From Adineta ricciae (Eukaryota > Rotifera > Eurotatoria > Adinetida > Adinetidae), in the NCBI GenBank assembly GCA_905250025.1, contig CAJNOJ010000122.1:124001-188000 (forward strand): a stretch of 64,000 nt of DNA, given 5' to 3'. A program made the position numbers and the translations under genes. Position 1 is the first letter of the stretch; every line of letters starts with the position of its first letter. The notes under the pieces were generated by a model. The model did not search any database. It worked only from the letters and a program-made list of their open reading frames with translations, and had not been told where the DNA came from. This document shows, piece after piece, positions 32,709 to 44,952 of this stretch.

Positions 32709-34790
32709 TTATTCGAGGAAATGAAACACCGATAGAAATAATAATAAGAAGAGCGAGTTTAATAGATGAAAATGGTCACCGGCCTCATTGACCATACGAG
32801 AATCCGATATGCTCTTTGTTCGATGCGATGGACTGAGCACAACGACGAAGTTCGGTTTACTCGTTCGATTGAATGATGATAATGAAAATTTGGAGGTATT
32901 TGTTGAGAGAACTACTGTCTTTGTTGTCGTCGTTATTTGGGATTCGTTTGTTATAGACAAGGTCGAAGTGGTTAAAATAGAATCAAACATCGTCTCATAG
33001 ACACGACGAGTAAATGGAAATTCACCACGATTGCAAAATAAGCCTGTGTAATCATCGTAATCTAACGACCATCTAAAGTTAACAGATCAAAACGATTAGA
33101 TGTATCGATTCTCTCGAGATTGACTTACAGCATCGCACCACCAAGTCCCATTGTCTTCGCCCAGATGACCTTGAAACCACAAAAGCAGAAATTCTGATTG
33201 AAAAAGTTTGTTTTTGTTTACTTTTAGTGTAACACTTCGAAGTGAATCGTATCCAACCCATTGACCTGTATCCGAATAAGCATATTGAGATTGAGAATCT
33301 AAATCCCATTCGGTTGTCCAATTATGGGCGCGCAACTTTTGACAGATCTAACAAAACCAAATAAAAAAACTTCATATAATTCGAATTCAATGACATTTAC
33401 CTCGAAATACGCAAGAATTCCTTTGTCTTTTGTATACGGCCCAGCTAAAATCATTCAAATGGTCAAAACAAGAAGACTGCAAATGAAATTCGATACCTTC
33501 TCCACCACCTTCGATGGTCTTTGCGCCAATTGAAGTATTCTGATGATCAGTTAATGTAAATGATCGTCCATACAGAGCCAAACCGAGATTCATTTTCGAT
33601 GGTGGACATCCGTGATTAATCCAATAGGAGATTGACGAATTCTAAACAAATCTGTCTTTATCTGTCTACAAAAGAATGTTCAATACTAACTGAATTTTTC
33701 CAATCCTCATGATCTTCTAATTCTGCATGACTTCTATACAATGGACTATTAATACCTGTAACCAAATCCCACTTTCCTAAAAACTTTCCGTGAAAATTCA
33801 TTTCAAAGCAAGATCTTTCCTCACCATGGTAATCATATGTCATAACATTGATATAATCCAATGAGCTATTGAAAAAGAAAAAAAAGGAACATTTGCGAAA
33901 ATGAAAGAAATATGTTTTACTTGCAAAACTCGTCGACGATATAACCTTCATCGATTTTCTTTGGATCGGAGGCAACAGCTGCTGTTAATAATAATCGATT
34001 TGTTTTATTCATTCCACCAGCTTCCTCTTCAAAGGCTTGCCGTAATTCTTGAACTAGAATATTGAATTTGAGTTTACTGTCAGGTTCCGCATCACGATCG
34101 CGTGAGCCCGGAAACTCCCAATCCTACGAAAGAAACATATTTTCCTATGCAAGACAAACAAACTTTTACATACAAGATCCAATCCATCGAATTCCCATTC
34201 TTTGAGAAAAGCGATCGTTTGATTAATAAATTTTGCACTAAAAATTTGAACGATTAGCCTGTATTTTTCTTTCGATCGATCTCTTTCAAATTTCTACCGT
34301 GTATTATCACTTCTTAATATTGCATTAAAACCTTTACTTCTTGCTGACCATCCTCCCACCGATAGAATAATCTTCAAACTTCGATTTCGTCGTTTTAACC
34401 CATACATTCTTATATAAAGTGGCTAAAATTATCCGATAAAAACCCTAACACTCTCAAGCTCTTTTCACATTACCGTTCCCGATCGATCTGTCCAATGAAT
34501 ATCATGTTCTTCGATTGGCGTAATCGCCAACGTTAATGGATCAATGTCTGCAAATGCATAATGTATGTGCGTACATAAAAACGGATCGATGTGATCAGGA
34601 TAAAGTGTTGGCATTGCTTCGCGATATAATGACCAATTGGTATAATAACAAACAACACGTAAATCTGCATTGTCTACGATGGAAGAGAAGATTCTGTTGG
34701 AATGTTTTTTTCTATTTGTCAAAGAAAGTCCTTACGAACAACTTTATTCCAAAAGATTATCGTCAATTGTATCAAAAAGAAGAACTTCAT
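32709..34790 (-). CDS. GH18 chitinase with signal peptide and C-terminal membrane anchor
   Basis: Eleven exons: 34790-34736, 34673-34474, 34422-34298, 34237-34174, 34123-33921, 33865-33691, 33641-33497, 33444-33401, 33347-33222, 33169-33129 and 33072-32709. All are in phase, for 513 aa. The signal peptide is MKFFFLIQLTIIFW. GH18 motifs are RVVCYYTNW (strand 1), ILSVGGW, the catalytic DGLDLDWE at residues 144-151 (split by an intron, proton donor Glu151), YINVMTYDYHG, GLALYGRSF and the late MLWSLDYDDYTG. The enzyme hydrolyses beta-1,4-GlcNAc chains outside the cell. After the barrel comes a Ser/Thr-rich stretch and a hydrophobic C-terminus (LFLLLFLSVF), which looks like a GPI signal or short membrane anchor. 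No chitin-binding domain is present. The many introns speak against recent transfer from bacteria. Confidence 0.92.
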
Positions 34791-35248
34791 ATTCGCTATC
34801 TCGTTCTTTTTCAATGATTAAAAGAAAAGTTTCATTCTTTGTCCTTTCGTTGTCTCTCTTTCTCTCGACATAGATCAACTTCGTTTGTCTGTTTACACAA
34901 AGCTCAACCAAAATGACGACGACGGTGTGTGTTCCTGGACATCAGTGACCGGATTGAACCATATACTTTGAATGAATGTATACGAAATGAAGCACACACG
35001 GCAAACTTTAGATGAATTCAGTCGACTATTCACAAGATAGACAAAATAAATGTCATTGACCACTTGTAAGCAATTTACATAGTCTCCTCTTCGCTTTTCT
35101 TTGTTATGTAAATTTAGATTATGTTCATACTTGCAGACGAACATTCTTGATTAACAGTTTTAGCATTTATTTAACAAAACAATCCTGTACATTTTTTACA
35201 AGATGACTTGAGTGGAGAAGGAACAAACAAATTATCTGAGTAGAGAAA
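34791..35248. other. Intergenic stretch upstream of the chitinase
   Basis: Contains the chitinase 5' region and, further on, the 3' region of the four-TM gene. Short frames here have no splice or domain support. Confidence 0.4.
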
Positions 35249-35869
35249 TTAAACTTTAGAAGAGTCAACATCGGAACTTTTTCGACAATGAGTTTTCAAC
35301 TTTTCGAAGAAATATTTTATGTGTGTCAACAGAAAACACACTGAAAAGAATATTAGAATGATGTAATAGATAATTATCATCCAAAACACCATCTGATACA
35401 ACGTCGAATCGCAATAGGTATGAACATCATATGTATTTGTATATTGAACTTTGTCTTTTATATGAAATACTAAATAATTTCCGCTAATAAACGAAGCGAA
35501 GAAGCAAATTAACAGAATCAACTGAAGAACAAAGCAGATCAAATGAACTACCGATAGCCATCTATTTTTTTCGTAAAGAAGAGAGAATATAATGAGAAGA
35601 ATTCCATTGAATGAATAAACCAGTTGAATAATTCCAATAACGAGTAAATAAAGGATTATTCGATCATCAATTGTACAACGATCTTCATAAACTTCGCTGA
35701 AACGTATCTGAATGATCGCTAATGGTATCGATAAAATAATGAATAGATAAAAATAATACGAAAGAATATATTTCGACACGAATTTGGAACGGTTCATCCA
35801 CCAACTATGACGCGTTACTTCGATCTCATCATGCATAGTAAAAAAATTGGTTGAAAAAGTATACATTTT
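35249..35869 (-). CDS. Four-transmembrane protein, function unknown
   Basis: The frame is open further upstream, but that part crosses an AT/GT microsatellite, so I start at the ATG at 35869 (206 aa); the ATG at 35836 (MHDEIEVTRHSWW) is equally possible. Four hydrophobic segments are seen: SYYFYLFIILSIPLAIIQI, ILYLLVIGIIQLVY with continuation, VVHLICFVLQLILLICFFAS, and VFWMIIIYYIILIFFSVCFL. There is a Cys-containing loop between TM3 and TM4 and a basic cytoplasmic tail. The layout is tetraspan-like, but the CCG motif of true tetraspanins is absent. The family is not recognised. Single exon, no damage seen. Confidence 0.6.
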   Translation of the reverse strand, partial: KMYTFSTNFFTMHDEIEVTRHSWWMNRSKFVSKYILSYYFYLFIILSIPLAIIQIRFSEVYEDRCTIDDRIILYLLVIGIIQLVYSFNGILLIIFSLLYEKNRWLSVVHLICFVLQLILLICFFASFISGNYLVFHIKDKVQYTNTYDVHTYCDSTLYQMVFWMIIIYYIILIFFSVCFLLTHIKYFFEKLKTHCRKSSDVDSSKV

Positions 35870-35880
35870 GGTATCTACAC

Positions 35881-35912
<32 letters not shown>
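35881..35912. repeat. AT/GT dinucleotide microsatellite
   Basis: A run of AT units followed by GT units just 5' of the four-TM gene (on its minus strand). It translates to His/Thr/Tyr repeats if read through and is therefore taken as non-coding. Confidence 0.85.
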
Positions 35913-36536
35913 ATGTGCACATGAAACAAAATTATTGTTTTGACACGCCCGAATGAAAAACGAATACTTTTGACTACGCCCTTTTTTCTATATCCGCCGT
36001 TTGAACTATACATATCGGATGATAAGAAAGAATCGAAATTGAAAGTAGTCATTGAGTAGGAGAAAAAATTCTAACGACACTGTTGAAAAACGGAAGACCA
36101 AGTCAAATTTGATATTTTTGATTTCTGAAGTAAACTTTTCAATTTGCTTCGCGACAGATGAATGAGTAGAAAAGGCTTTTTTTTTGCTTTTCTAGACTTT
36201 AGTTGTCTTTAAATAAGATCAGTGTAAATGACAGAAAACAAACCATCGCGTGCTGTCAATTTTTTCTCGCATTAAACTAATTAGTTTCTATCCGAAATGA
36301 ATATGTATGGTTGTTTAAAGAAATGTTTTCTGAATAAATCGACTTATTCTTTTGTATTCTCTTCTCGTCGGGATATTATTTGAATGCATGTTGAAGAAGA
36401 GGATTGAGTAATTAAGGGAGAAAAAGCAAAGAAGAAAGGCATTTATAGCAGACAGAACCAAACTGATAACAAATATAATTAACACAAAGAAGAAAAAAAA
36501 ATAAAACTATACAAAAGAGAAAACATTTTCTTTTCT

Positions 36537-38271
36537 TTAATCTTCCGTGGATATAGATAAACCATGAAATGACATATCTTCACGTTCATAGATCGATGAA
36601 ACGGGATCGGGTTGGAGTTTAACAATTAGACGATGACTAGTTGGGTTAGTTGATGTTTCACTGTTTAGTGTTATTGAGTATTTTGCTTTTCCATTGCCAT
36701 CTGAACGATGACGTTTACTTCGCTTATTACTATTTGATGAACGTGTTTGACTCGAGCCGCCGTGAGTTGTTGTATGTTGTAATCCACTGGTGTCAGTCGT
36801 GTTCGGAGAACTTGAACGTAATTTGATTTGACAACATTTGAAAAGATTTCGACGAATTTGTCTTAAACGTGATGAAATTGTTCCATCGTGTTGCAGGAAA
36901 GCAAGTTCAGTCGGTGTCAAAGGCTTGCCGATAATGAAATAAAGAACTGCTTGTATGAAATTTACCATTTCAGTGCGAAATTCTTTCGCCGTTGCCGAAT
37001 AGATAACAATATTAATCGAATGATTGAGATTCATTAAAATTATACAAAGAACTTTAATTAGAACTAAGACAGTTTGTCGATATAAATTTGTGTCATCTTT
37101 GACATATTCGTAAACACTTAAGAGGATAACGATCGGTGCTGTTAAAATAATAAAAACAAGGTTGACAGTGATTAACATCACAGATATGTTTCGTCGACGG
37201 CGCGAACGACGGGCCGACGTCGAACCAGCTCTCGAGGATGAACGAATCAGTGTTAAAATGATAATTATTGTACACGCAATCATTGCTAAAGCAAAAGAAA
37301 TGTTTATTCGAGCGGCAATTTTCGTTATACTAACCCGTAAATGGGATGAAAACATTCATTGCTAAATCAATCCAAACCCAATACACATACAGATTTGCAT
37401 GTTCTTTGGAATTCTCTAATGAACAATGAATAACATTCACATCGAAGAATGGGATTGCATCTTGTTTAATTGCTGTAAGAAGAGTCTCATAAGTTCGCTC
37501 TTGATGAATACTTGGAGATGGTGGTCTTGTAAATACTTCATAAGATAATGATGAATCACTTGTCGTTGTGAGTCGTTCATGACTTTCACTTGTACCTCCA
37601 CTGTTTGCTTCTGAATTTGTGAATGAGAACTGCGATTTCGATGATAAGTATCCATCGATAGCTGTGCTATTGTGGAGAATTCGTTGTTGATCGTTTCGGG
37701 TGTTCACTGATTCTGGATTTCGTTGTTTAATTGAATTATTTTCATAGAGAAGAAAATGACTATTTAATATCGTGAGAAACAAACCGAGAATGATCGTCAC
37801 TAGAACTGAATGTCTTGGTTTAGACCAAGTTTTTGCAAGACGAAGATATTTTGCTGAGATAACACGGTCGATGCTGACAGCAACTAATATCCACGAGGAA
37901 TATTGCGGAAGAAAATAAATGCAAAATGCGAACAATTTACATGGAAATGATTCGGTTTGAATATCATAATGAAAATGATATAACGAAATGAAATTGACAC
38001 AGAAAGTGGTGATCACTCCGAGATCGACGAGAGCGAGACATGCTAGATAACAGAATGTTGAATATCGTCGCATAGCTGCACGTAACAGAACACAGAAGGA
38101 AAGGAGATTTCCCAATGAACCCAAGACGAGTAGAAGCACCGGATAGACTTTGAGTATGACGATAATGGACGTGTACAATGAACGAGTTTTCGCATCGAAT
38201 AATGAAAGCGTCGAGGGCGGTGCGAATCCGCTAAAGACATCGACGACTTCATCGTGATTCTCTGCCGTCAT
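36537..38271 (-). CDS. Rhodopsin-family GPCR, neuropeptide-receptor-like
   Basis: Two exons, 38271-37335 and 37285-36537, join in phase 1 across a 49-nt GTTAGT..TTAG intron lying in TM5, for 561 aa. Seven helices are present: TM1 with GSLGNLLSFCVLLRAAMRR, TM2 with CYLACLALVDLGV, TM3 ending SIDRVISAKY (DRV in place of DRY), TM4, a long Ser/Thr-rich second extracellular region with N-glycosylation sites, TM5-TM6 with a basic third loop (ARRSRRRRNISVMLITVN), and TM7 with NHSINIVIYSATAKEFR (NPxxY variant NIVIY). The C-tail is long and Ser-rich. The layout is that of peptide receptors such as FMRFamide-type ones. The ligand cannot be told. Intact. Confidence 0.85.
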
Positions 38272-41200
38272 GTAGGGCTGAAATATTTCTGCTTAATTGA
38301 ACAAACATATTGAGCCTCTCATGGGTTTTATTTTTAAAGGCATATCTTTAAAAAAAAGAAAGAAGAATGTTGAGGCATTTTTGTTGAATGGAAGAAGAAT
38401 TAAAAAAGAATAAATAGTTAAGAGAACATCTTGAATGAATCGGAAAACGAGTGATTCTCAATGAGGAAAAAAAAATAAACGAATGAAATAATTATTCCTA
38501 CGCCGTGCTCCCCTGACACCAACATAGCGAAAAGAACAGCAAATGAAGGTTATATCATTCGCGAATAAAAGAGGAAGAAAAGAGAACACTTTTCACATAC
38601 ATTTACTTGAAGATTTATCAGACAAAGAAAAAACTTCTCTTTTTTTAATATCAAACTGTCATATATTATATTCTTTTTAATTAGAAAATACGTATAACGA
38701 AGTATTCTTTATGCCATCAGTCAGAATAATTTAGACAGACGAATGAGAAAGAAAATGATGGCGAATGACTTTTTCTTTATGTAAAGCAAGCTTCTTGCTA
38801 AACACCGTAACTAAGATTACCTACGCATGCAAACCATTTCTAAGCATGTATTTTCTAAATAGACGTGCGTGCGTTAATGTCATCTTTGAATAGTTCTTTC
38901 TGGGCTTCCTTCAATCTGAACAAATGAATTGATATGTTCTTATCTAACTAGTAACGACTCATTAGAAGGAAGTTTTTGTCTTGTCTTGCTCGTTGAAAAG
39001 AAAAGAAAGCGGAAGACGACGACAAGAGATTAAAACAATGTTCTTTGAGATCATACTACTTCGAAGCTGATTTGATCACATGATAATGACGGAGTTCTCC
39101 TGACAAAAGAACAACATATTTCTGCTTTAATGAAAGACACTTGTTTGTTTCGAAAAATGTCAGACGTCAAGAAAAATAAATGAATCGATTCAAAGTGAAA
39201 AAGAAAACGACTAGAAAATTAGATATGTTTTTGATCTCAGTCGTTCGAAGAAAAATAAATAATATAAAAGCAACAAATGTAATCTCCTGAAAAGATAGAG
39301 ATGTGTTGATAGATGAGTTGTGGATGATGTGAAATTGATCTGTCAACTTAATGTTGCCAACAAAGACAGAAAATTGAGTGATATGCACATGTGCGAATGA
39401 ATGAACCGGCAAATGACAAGTTTTTTCATTAATTTTTCTCTTTTTGCGTAAATCTATCGTTGTAGACATGAATATCTATTTAAAGTTGTTTTGTTCATTA
39501 CTTTCTGCCTCTCCTAGTGAGATGCATTTCACACACACACGCGGTCATTGCCTTATCCGTAATAACGTCGAGTAAAAATAAAAAGAAAAACAGCCTTTTT
39601 TTTTGTCGCGTATCGAAGAAGAGAAGTAACCTTCATTTTAACCTTGAATTTGAAAAGCTGCGAAGACACAAAATCTCTAATTGCAACTGAAAAGTGTCTG
39701 CCACTATTGGAAGGAAAAGAATGAGCGTTACCAAATGCAAACGACGAAGACAATGCCAATGATCAAATTGAATCCCACGGGAATAAGAATAAAAAGACGC
39801 GTATGACGCGAATCTATTCCATTTCGATCGAATATTTGCTGTTCAAAACATACGAGACCATCGACACTTCTCTTGATTCTGCGCAGATGCTCAAGTAAGA
39901 ATCCAAAGACATAGAAAAGACAGCATATCATCGGTTTATTTACTACATTGCCTTCTTCGAAGGAGAAGAAAAACAGATGGATAAAGAGATTTCCTCTATT
40001 ACATCAAACGGCTAACTATTAAGAGATAATCACGTGTAATTCTCAAGAGATGCCTTACCCCCAATCAGTTCTACTTCTGATAGAAGCAAGCAACTAGTCA
40101 CCATGATCTCAAATAAGGGCAAGATAGCATCTAGCGAGAAAATACACTTTCAGTGCGACTATTTATTTATCTATATATCTATTTTGTCTCGAACGCCTCA
40201 AGTTATAGCCGATAGAAAAATCAAAACTCAAGAAACAACACATGGGCTAATTAATTTCCTCCCTGCCAAAACGAGAAAAAGAAATCAACGATTAAACGAA
40301 CTAAACTATATCAGTCTCCTATAATAATAACAAACAAATGGAGATACTCGAAGATTCAAACACACATAGTTGACACATAATTAACCGCATGATTACGTTG
40401 GTAAAACAAAAAAAAAAGAAAAAGAGGAAATTTCCCTTCTCGCCCTGTTCGAGTTTATCTGAAAGCGAGTGGAATCTGTGATTGTCCTTTTGATTGAACG
40501 CGAATGCAACTAAACTGAAGAAAGTCTCGAACAATAAAAAAAAACAAACTTGTTCAATTACCAAGTGCTTTCTATTTGTCTCAAGAGAATAAAATACTCT
40601 ATTTACTATCTTCATCTAATCAAATTTTTCTTTTTCTCAGAAGAAAAAAATCTCAGACGAAAATATTTTCTTTTCAAATGAAAATTGGCGTGTGTAGTAA
40701 TTAACTAGCTTGATGAACGTCTCCCAATGTCTTCTTACTTTTTCCGGTTTCCACTCATAATCATATGTCATTGGACTTGAAAATCCTCTCCCTTCTTTTT
40801 ATAGCAACAAAGAATTCTTCTTGATACATTTTTTATACAAAGAAGGTTTAACTTAATCGAAAGAAAGATAAAAAAAAACATTTCGCAATAGGAAAACTTC
40901 ATTATTTATTAAAAAAAACTCACCCGATAAATCTACGCTTCCATCACACTTGGCTAATCAGCGCAAAAGAAGATTCTCTCACACGTACCTTTTCTGTTTT
41001 TTAGTCTTTCTTATCACAACAAATACAATCTGATAGGCACACAAGTTACCCATAATGTTGATTTATCTCTTCCCGATTTTCTCTTCTCCATCGTCATGTC
41101 AATTACATCTAATGATATTACACAATGTACATGAAGAGGATAATTCGAATAAGGAAGAGCGAAGAGAAAGATTACCATTGAGATTTTGTCACATATACAG

Positions 41201-44200
41201 AAGTTTTCCATTAACAAACTAGTGTCACTCTTCTTAATCTATTTCAAGTCAACCCCTTCCAAGCTTTCTTTATCGAACGTTTCTCATTCATCACATTCTA
41301 ATCTTCAAAGTTATTCCATATCTTTAATCTTCGGTTCTTCCTGTATGAAAAATCTGAATTATTGACAAAAGACCATCGAACAAATTCTACTCTATGATCA
41401 TTTATTTTTGATTGACATGCAGGAATCAAAGGGTCTTTCCGATAAATGGATATAAAGAAAAACATCAACAAACAATAATTCTTTTCTTTTCAACTCATAA
41501 GACGCTGAACAAGGAAACTCACGACAAAAAAAACTTGTCATTGATCGAGTAGTCGGAATATCTCTCCCGCCTCATTCATATTATCTGTCAAAATGAAGGA
41601 TATAGAAGTCTGAAGTTGTATTAATATTGTTATTATTGAAGATTTTCTTCTTTGCAAAACAAAACGCGTAATAACAACAAAGAAATCCAGATCTCAATTT
41701 CGTCTTTTCTTCTTCTCCTGTATTTAGAATAATATTTGCTTTCCTTACTCATTCGTTTATCTTCAATATGAGCTGAAAAGACTTTCTAAAGCAGCGCTCT
41801 CTTCATCTGTTTATATTTCTCGAGACATAGCAATGCCTTGACATTCTATCAGACAAGTCGAAGGGGGGAAAACGAAAGATTCTATCAACATTATTCGAAT
41901 TCTGACATATCTGATTTGTGTCTTTATGGAAGATTATGATTTAATAAGAAATATTTGCTTTTGAAAATCCCGAGAGATTCCACGATGAATTTAAATATGC
42001 AAGGCAATAAAGAAGAGAAAGCTGAACGATTTTTTTCAGTATCTATACTGTGGAAAGGCATTTATGCAAATGCGATTGCATTCATCGATCCAGTTTTGAC
42101 AAGAAAGAGGAAAAGGATTGAAAATTAGATTCAGTATTAAGCATCGCTGTGACTCTTTTGTGCAATCATTCAAAAGGAGACGAAAACGACGTAACATACA
42201 TAAAGAAAGTTTGCCAATGGTGCGCGGTTTAACTGGAATGAAAGAATGGATTTGTAGAAGAGAGAATCTTTCCTAGACAGACATATTAGTCGGATAAAAT
42301 AACAGGGAAAATGTATTAACTCGCTTTTCTTCGATCTATTTACCAGTACAGGTCAGAGCTATGAAAAGAAGACAATCTGACAATTGATAAAGAATATCGA
42401 TTCTCAATAGACTCGACATTAGTTTTTCAAGAAAGATATGTATGTTTTCTTTCGGTTGACAAATCGATCTTGTTGATCTCCTTTTAGGATATAAGAGAGA
42501 GAGAGAAGAAAGGAAGTTTTCCATCTGAATGTGAATACTTACGAAACAATCGCTATCGTTATTGCATCCTATTGTCGATAAAAGTCCGCGTGTCTGTCTT
42601 ATGTTTTCTCTTCATTCAATGAGGCATGAGCCACACATTTCCATATCGAAGCTTGCCAGTCAAGAGTATTATAGAGAGAAAACGCTATTTGCCCAAAATC
42701 AACTTAATGATGACATTCGATGGCATAGAATGATAAAAAAAAGAAGAGCAAAAGAGAATATCTTTCTCGAATCTTTTTCACGGCTAATTATCTCATATGT
42801 AGAGAAGAAAGAAAAGCATCCGTAGATCTGATTAACAATTAGTTGAAAGATTAATGAAGTAACGAATTTTTCTGGTTAACGATGCATTGATTTGCGTCGA
42901 AATCAACTACCAAGAACTTGCGATGTGAAGTCAGACGAAAGTCTATTCGATATTGTTGATCAAATTTCTTTCCGTATCAATATCACTTCCGTTGACAAAT
43001 GTTATCAGATCGTATATTTACTCCATTAGATTCATTTCATATTTGCCTGTAGTTCTTCGAGTAAATCTCGCCAAAGAGACGTTGACTTACCTTTGAAGAC
43101 GTGGGTAAATCTGTTTATATATCATCGTTTCGATTGAATAAATAAAGAAATTTCATTCTATGATAATAGTATCAATACGTGCGGAAGAATTCGAAGCGAT
43201 ACTCAGATGTCTACCATATCATTGTTTGGTGCGATGAGAAAGACAAATAAACAATTAATAAGCCAGATGACGAAAGCAGAAATCTCTTTATCAGTCGAGT
43301 TGTTGATTATTACACACTAACATTGTAGATTAAACTTTTACACGCAACAATTCTTTAATTTCGCGCAATGTAATTAATAAACTTCGATGTCACTGATAAT
43401 AAGACGATGTATTAAATGTCGAATACACTCGATTACCTGATTAGTTGTTAGTAATTAATTTATTTAAGTAAAACATGTCATACAGTGGATGCAACTGACA
43501 CATTGCTTTTTGTACTTAAACTGTCTGGCACGATCATGTTGTTCGACTGATGTGAAACATAAAACCGAAATTGAATTATCTAATATTTCTCGACGTGATC
43601 AACTTATATCTTTTAACAGTCGAAACACATTTTCTCTTCAATCATTCAACATCCAAACCTCACAGACATGTGGGCGATGCACATAACACACATTTCAATG
43701 TCATCATACCTTTTACTCTTGATTATTTCTTTCCATTGCGTGCTCTTACACATACGACTAACATCATTAATTACCAAATCTAACCAATCGGACTTACTAA
43801 TAAAACAAGCTCTAAAAATAAACTTCGTGAAGACGATCGAGCAAATTAAATAGGAAATCTTCGGTCTACGGAAGATAAAAGATCTTCATATTTAATCATT
43901 CATGTCAGATATAATCAAGTGAACAATCTCTCAATTGCAAACATTCGTTAATAACCATCGATTTTCTTCGTCATAAAGCATACTAATGAAATTCAATCAA
44001 TCAAATCATGAAGAAGATTTGTCATCTAATTAATTTAGCTTTCTTCTGTCGGAGATTTTCAAGAGTGAAGAGACGAAAAGGACGCGAAGAATAATCGTAT
44101 CGACGATGACTCTTCTTTCATAATTTCTTGTGAAAGGATTTGTTTCATTTTGAATATTTCAATCCCCATCGTCTATCTCTGATAACATCGTAGTTTAAAT

Positions 44201-44952
44201 ATAAATATTGACACATAAATTCAACAAAGAAAAACCTGATGAATAAACCCACATGAGTCCGCCCACCCTTGTATTGCGTAAATGAAACTTAGTTAACTTA
44301 TTTGAGTAATACGATCCGAGAATTCAATCAAGAAAACAAAAGTCAATAATTCACATTTGCTTTTATTACCATCACAATAAATTTTCTTCGATAAATGTCA
44401 CGTGAAACACATATGAATTTATCTTTTTTATGACAAGACTTCTGGTATCATCTAACGATTATTATCTTGATTTTTTTCCAGTCTCGATTGTCTTCTTGTG
44501 ATCAACTTCAAATGTACAGCTGTTCCTCCGCTGAATGAAAAAACAAGATCACATTTATTGTATACAAGTGTAGACACCGAGTTAGGGAGAAGAAGAAGAA
44601 AAAAGTACGAACGGCAATAAGAAGACCAAACCATTCGTTCTATCGCAATTATTAACCAATCGAACGAACAAATGTCTATACAACACAATACGTGTGTATG
44701 AAACGAAATAGAAAGCGAAGGAAAATGAGAGTGAGAAAGGAGAAAACCGAAAGACGAGAGAAAAATGAAGAACGCGTTGGTGTACTATATTGTTGTATGG
44801 CGTTTTTTTGTTTGTCTTCAAACAGCAGTACTAGACACAAGTTTCAATCAGATTTGATTTTCAAATACAGGTGATCAAATTGACAAGACGACGGAGACTG
44901 ATAAGATTATATCTTTCCTTCGTCTCATTCTAATGTCCTTTTCAGATAAATT
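38272..44952. other. 6.7 kb without a convincing gene
   Basis: Very AT-rich on both strands with many A/G-rich and T/C-rich runs. Open frames are short and of Lys/Phe/Ser composition. The only exon-like piece is 39728-39931 (see its entry). Just before 44953 a TTTTCAG acceptor precedes the kinase start codon, so part of this stretch is probably the 5' UTR intron and promoter region of that gene. Upstream regulatory DNA of the GPCR is expected at the left end. Confidence 0.5.
39728..39931 (-). CDS. Possible isolated exon with a membrane segment
   Basis: From an ATG at 39931, codons of normal composition read MICCLFYVFGFLLEHLRRIK and, later, LFILIPVGFNLIIGIVFVV, followed by a GTAACG donor-like site at about 39732. 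No partner exon was found. It might be the first exon of an unrecognised gene or chance. Confidence 0.2.
   Translation of the reverse strand: MICCLFYVFGFLLEHLRRIKRSVDGLVCFEQQIFDRNGIDSRHTRLFILIPVGFNLIIGIVFVVCIW

Noticed and set aside
32709-34790. Recent bacterial origin of the chitinase
   Set aside because: Eleven exons with host-type introns and animal-like GH18 motifs argue against it.
35870-36052. Longer N-terminus for the four-TM protein
   Set aside because: It translates through an AT/GT microsatellite and is probably leader sequence.
44452-44821. Minus-strand frames before the kinase gene
   Set aside because: Phe/Leu/Ser-rich translation of purine-rich leader sequence, no domain or splice support.
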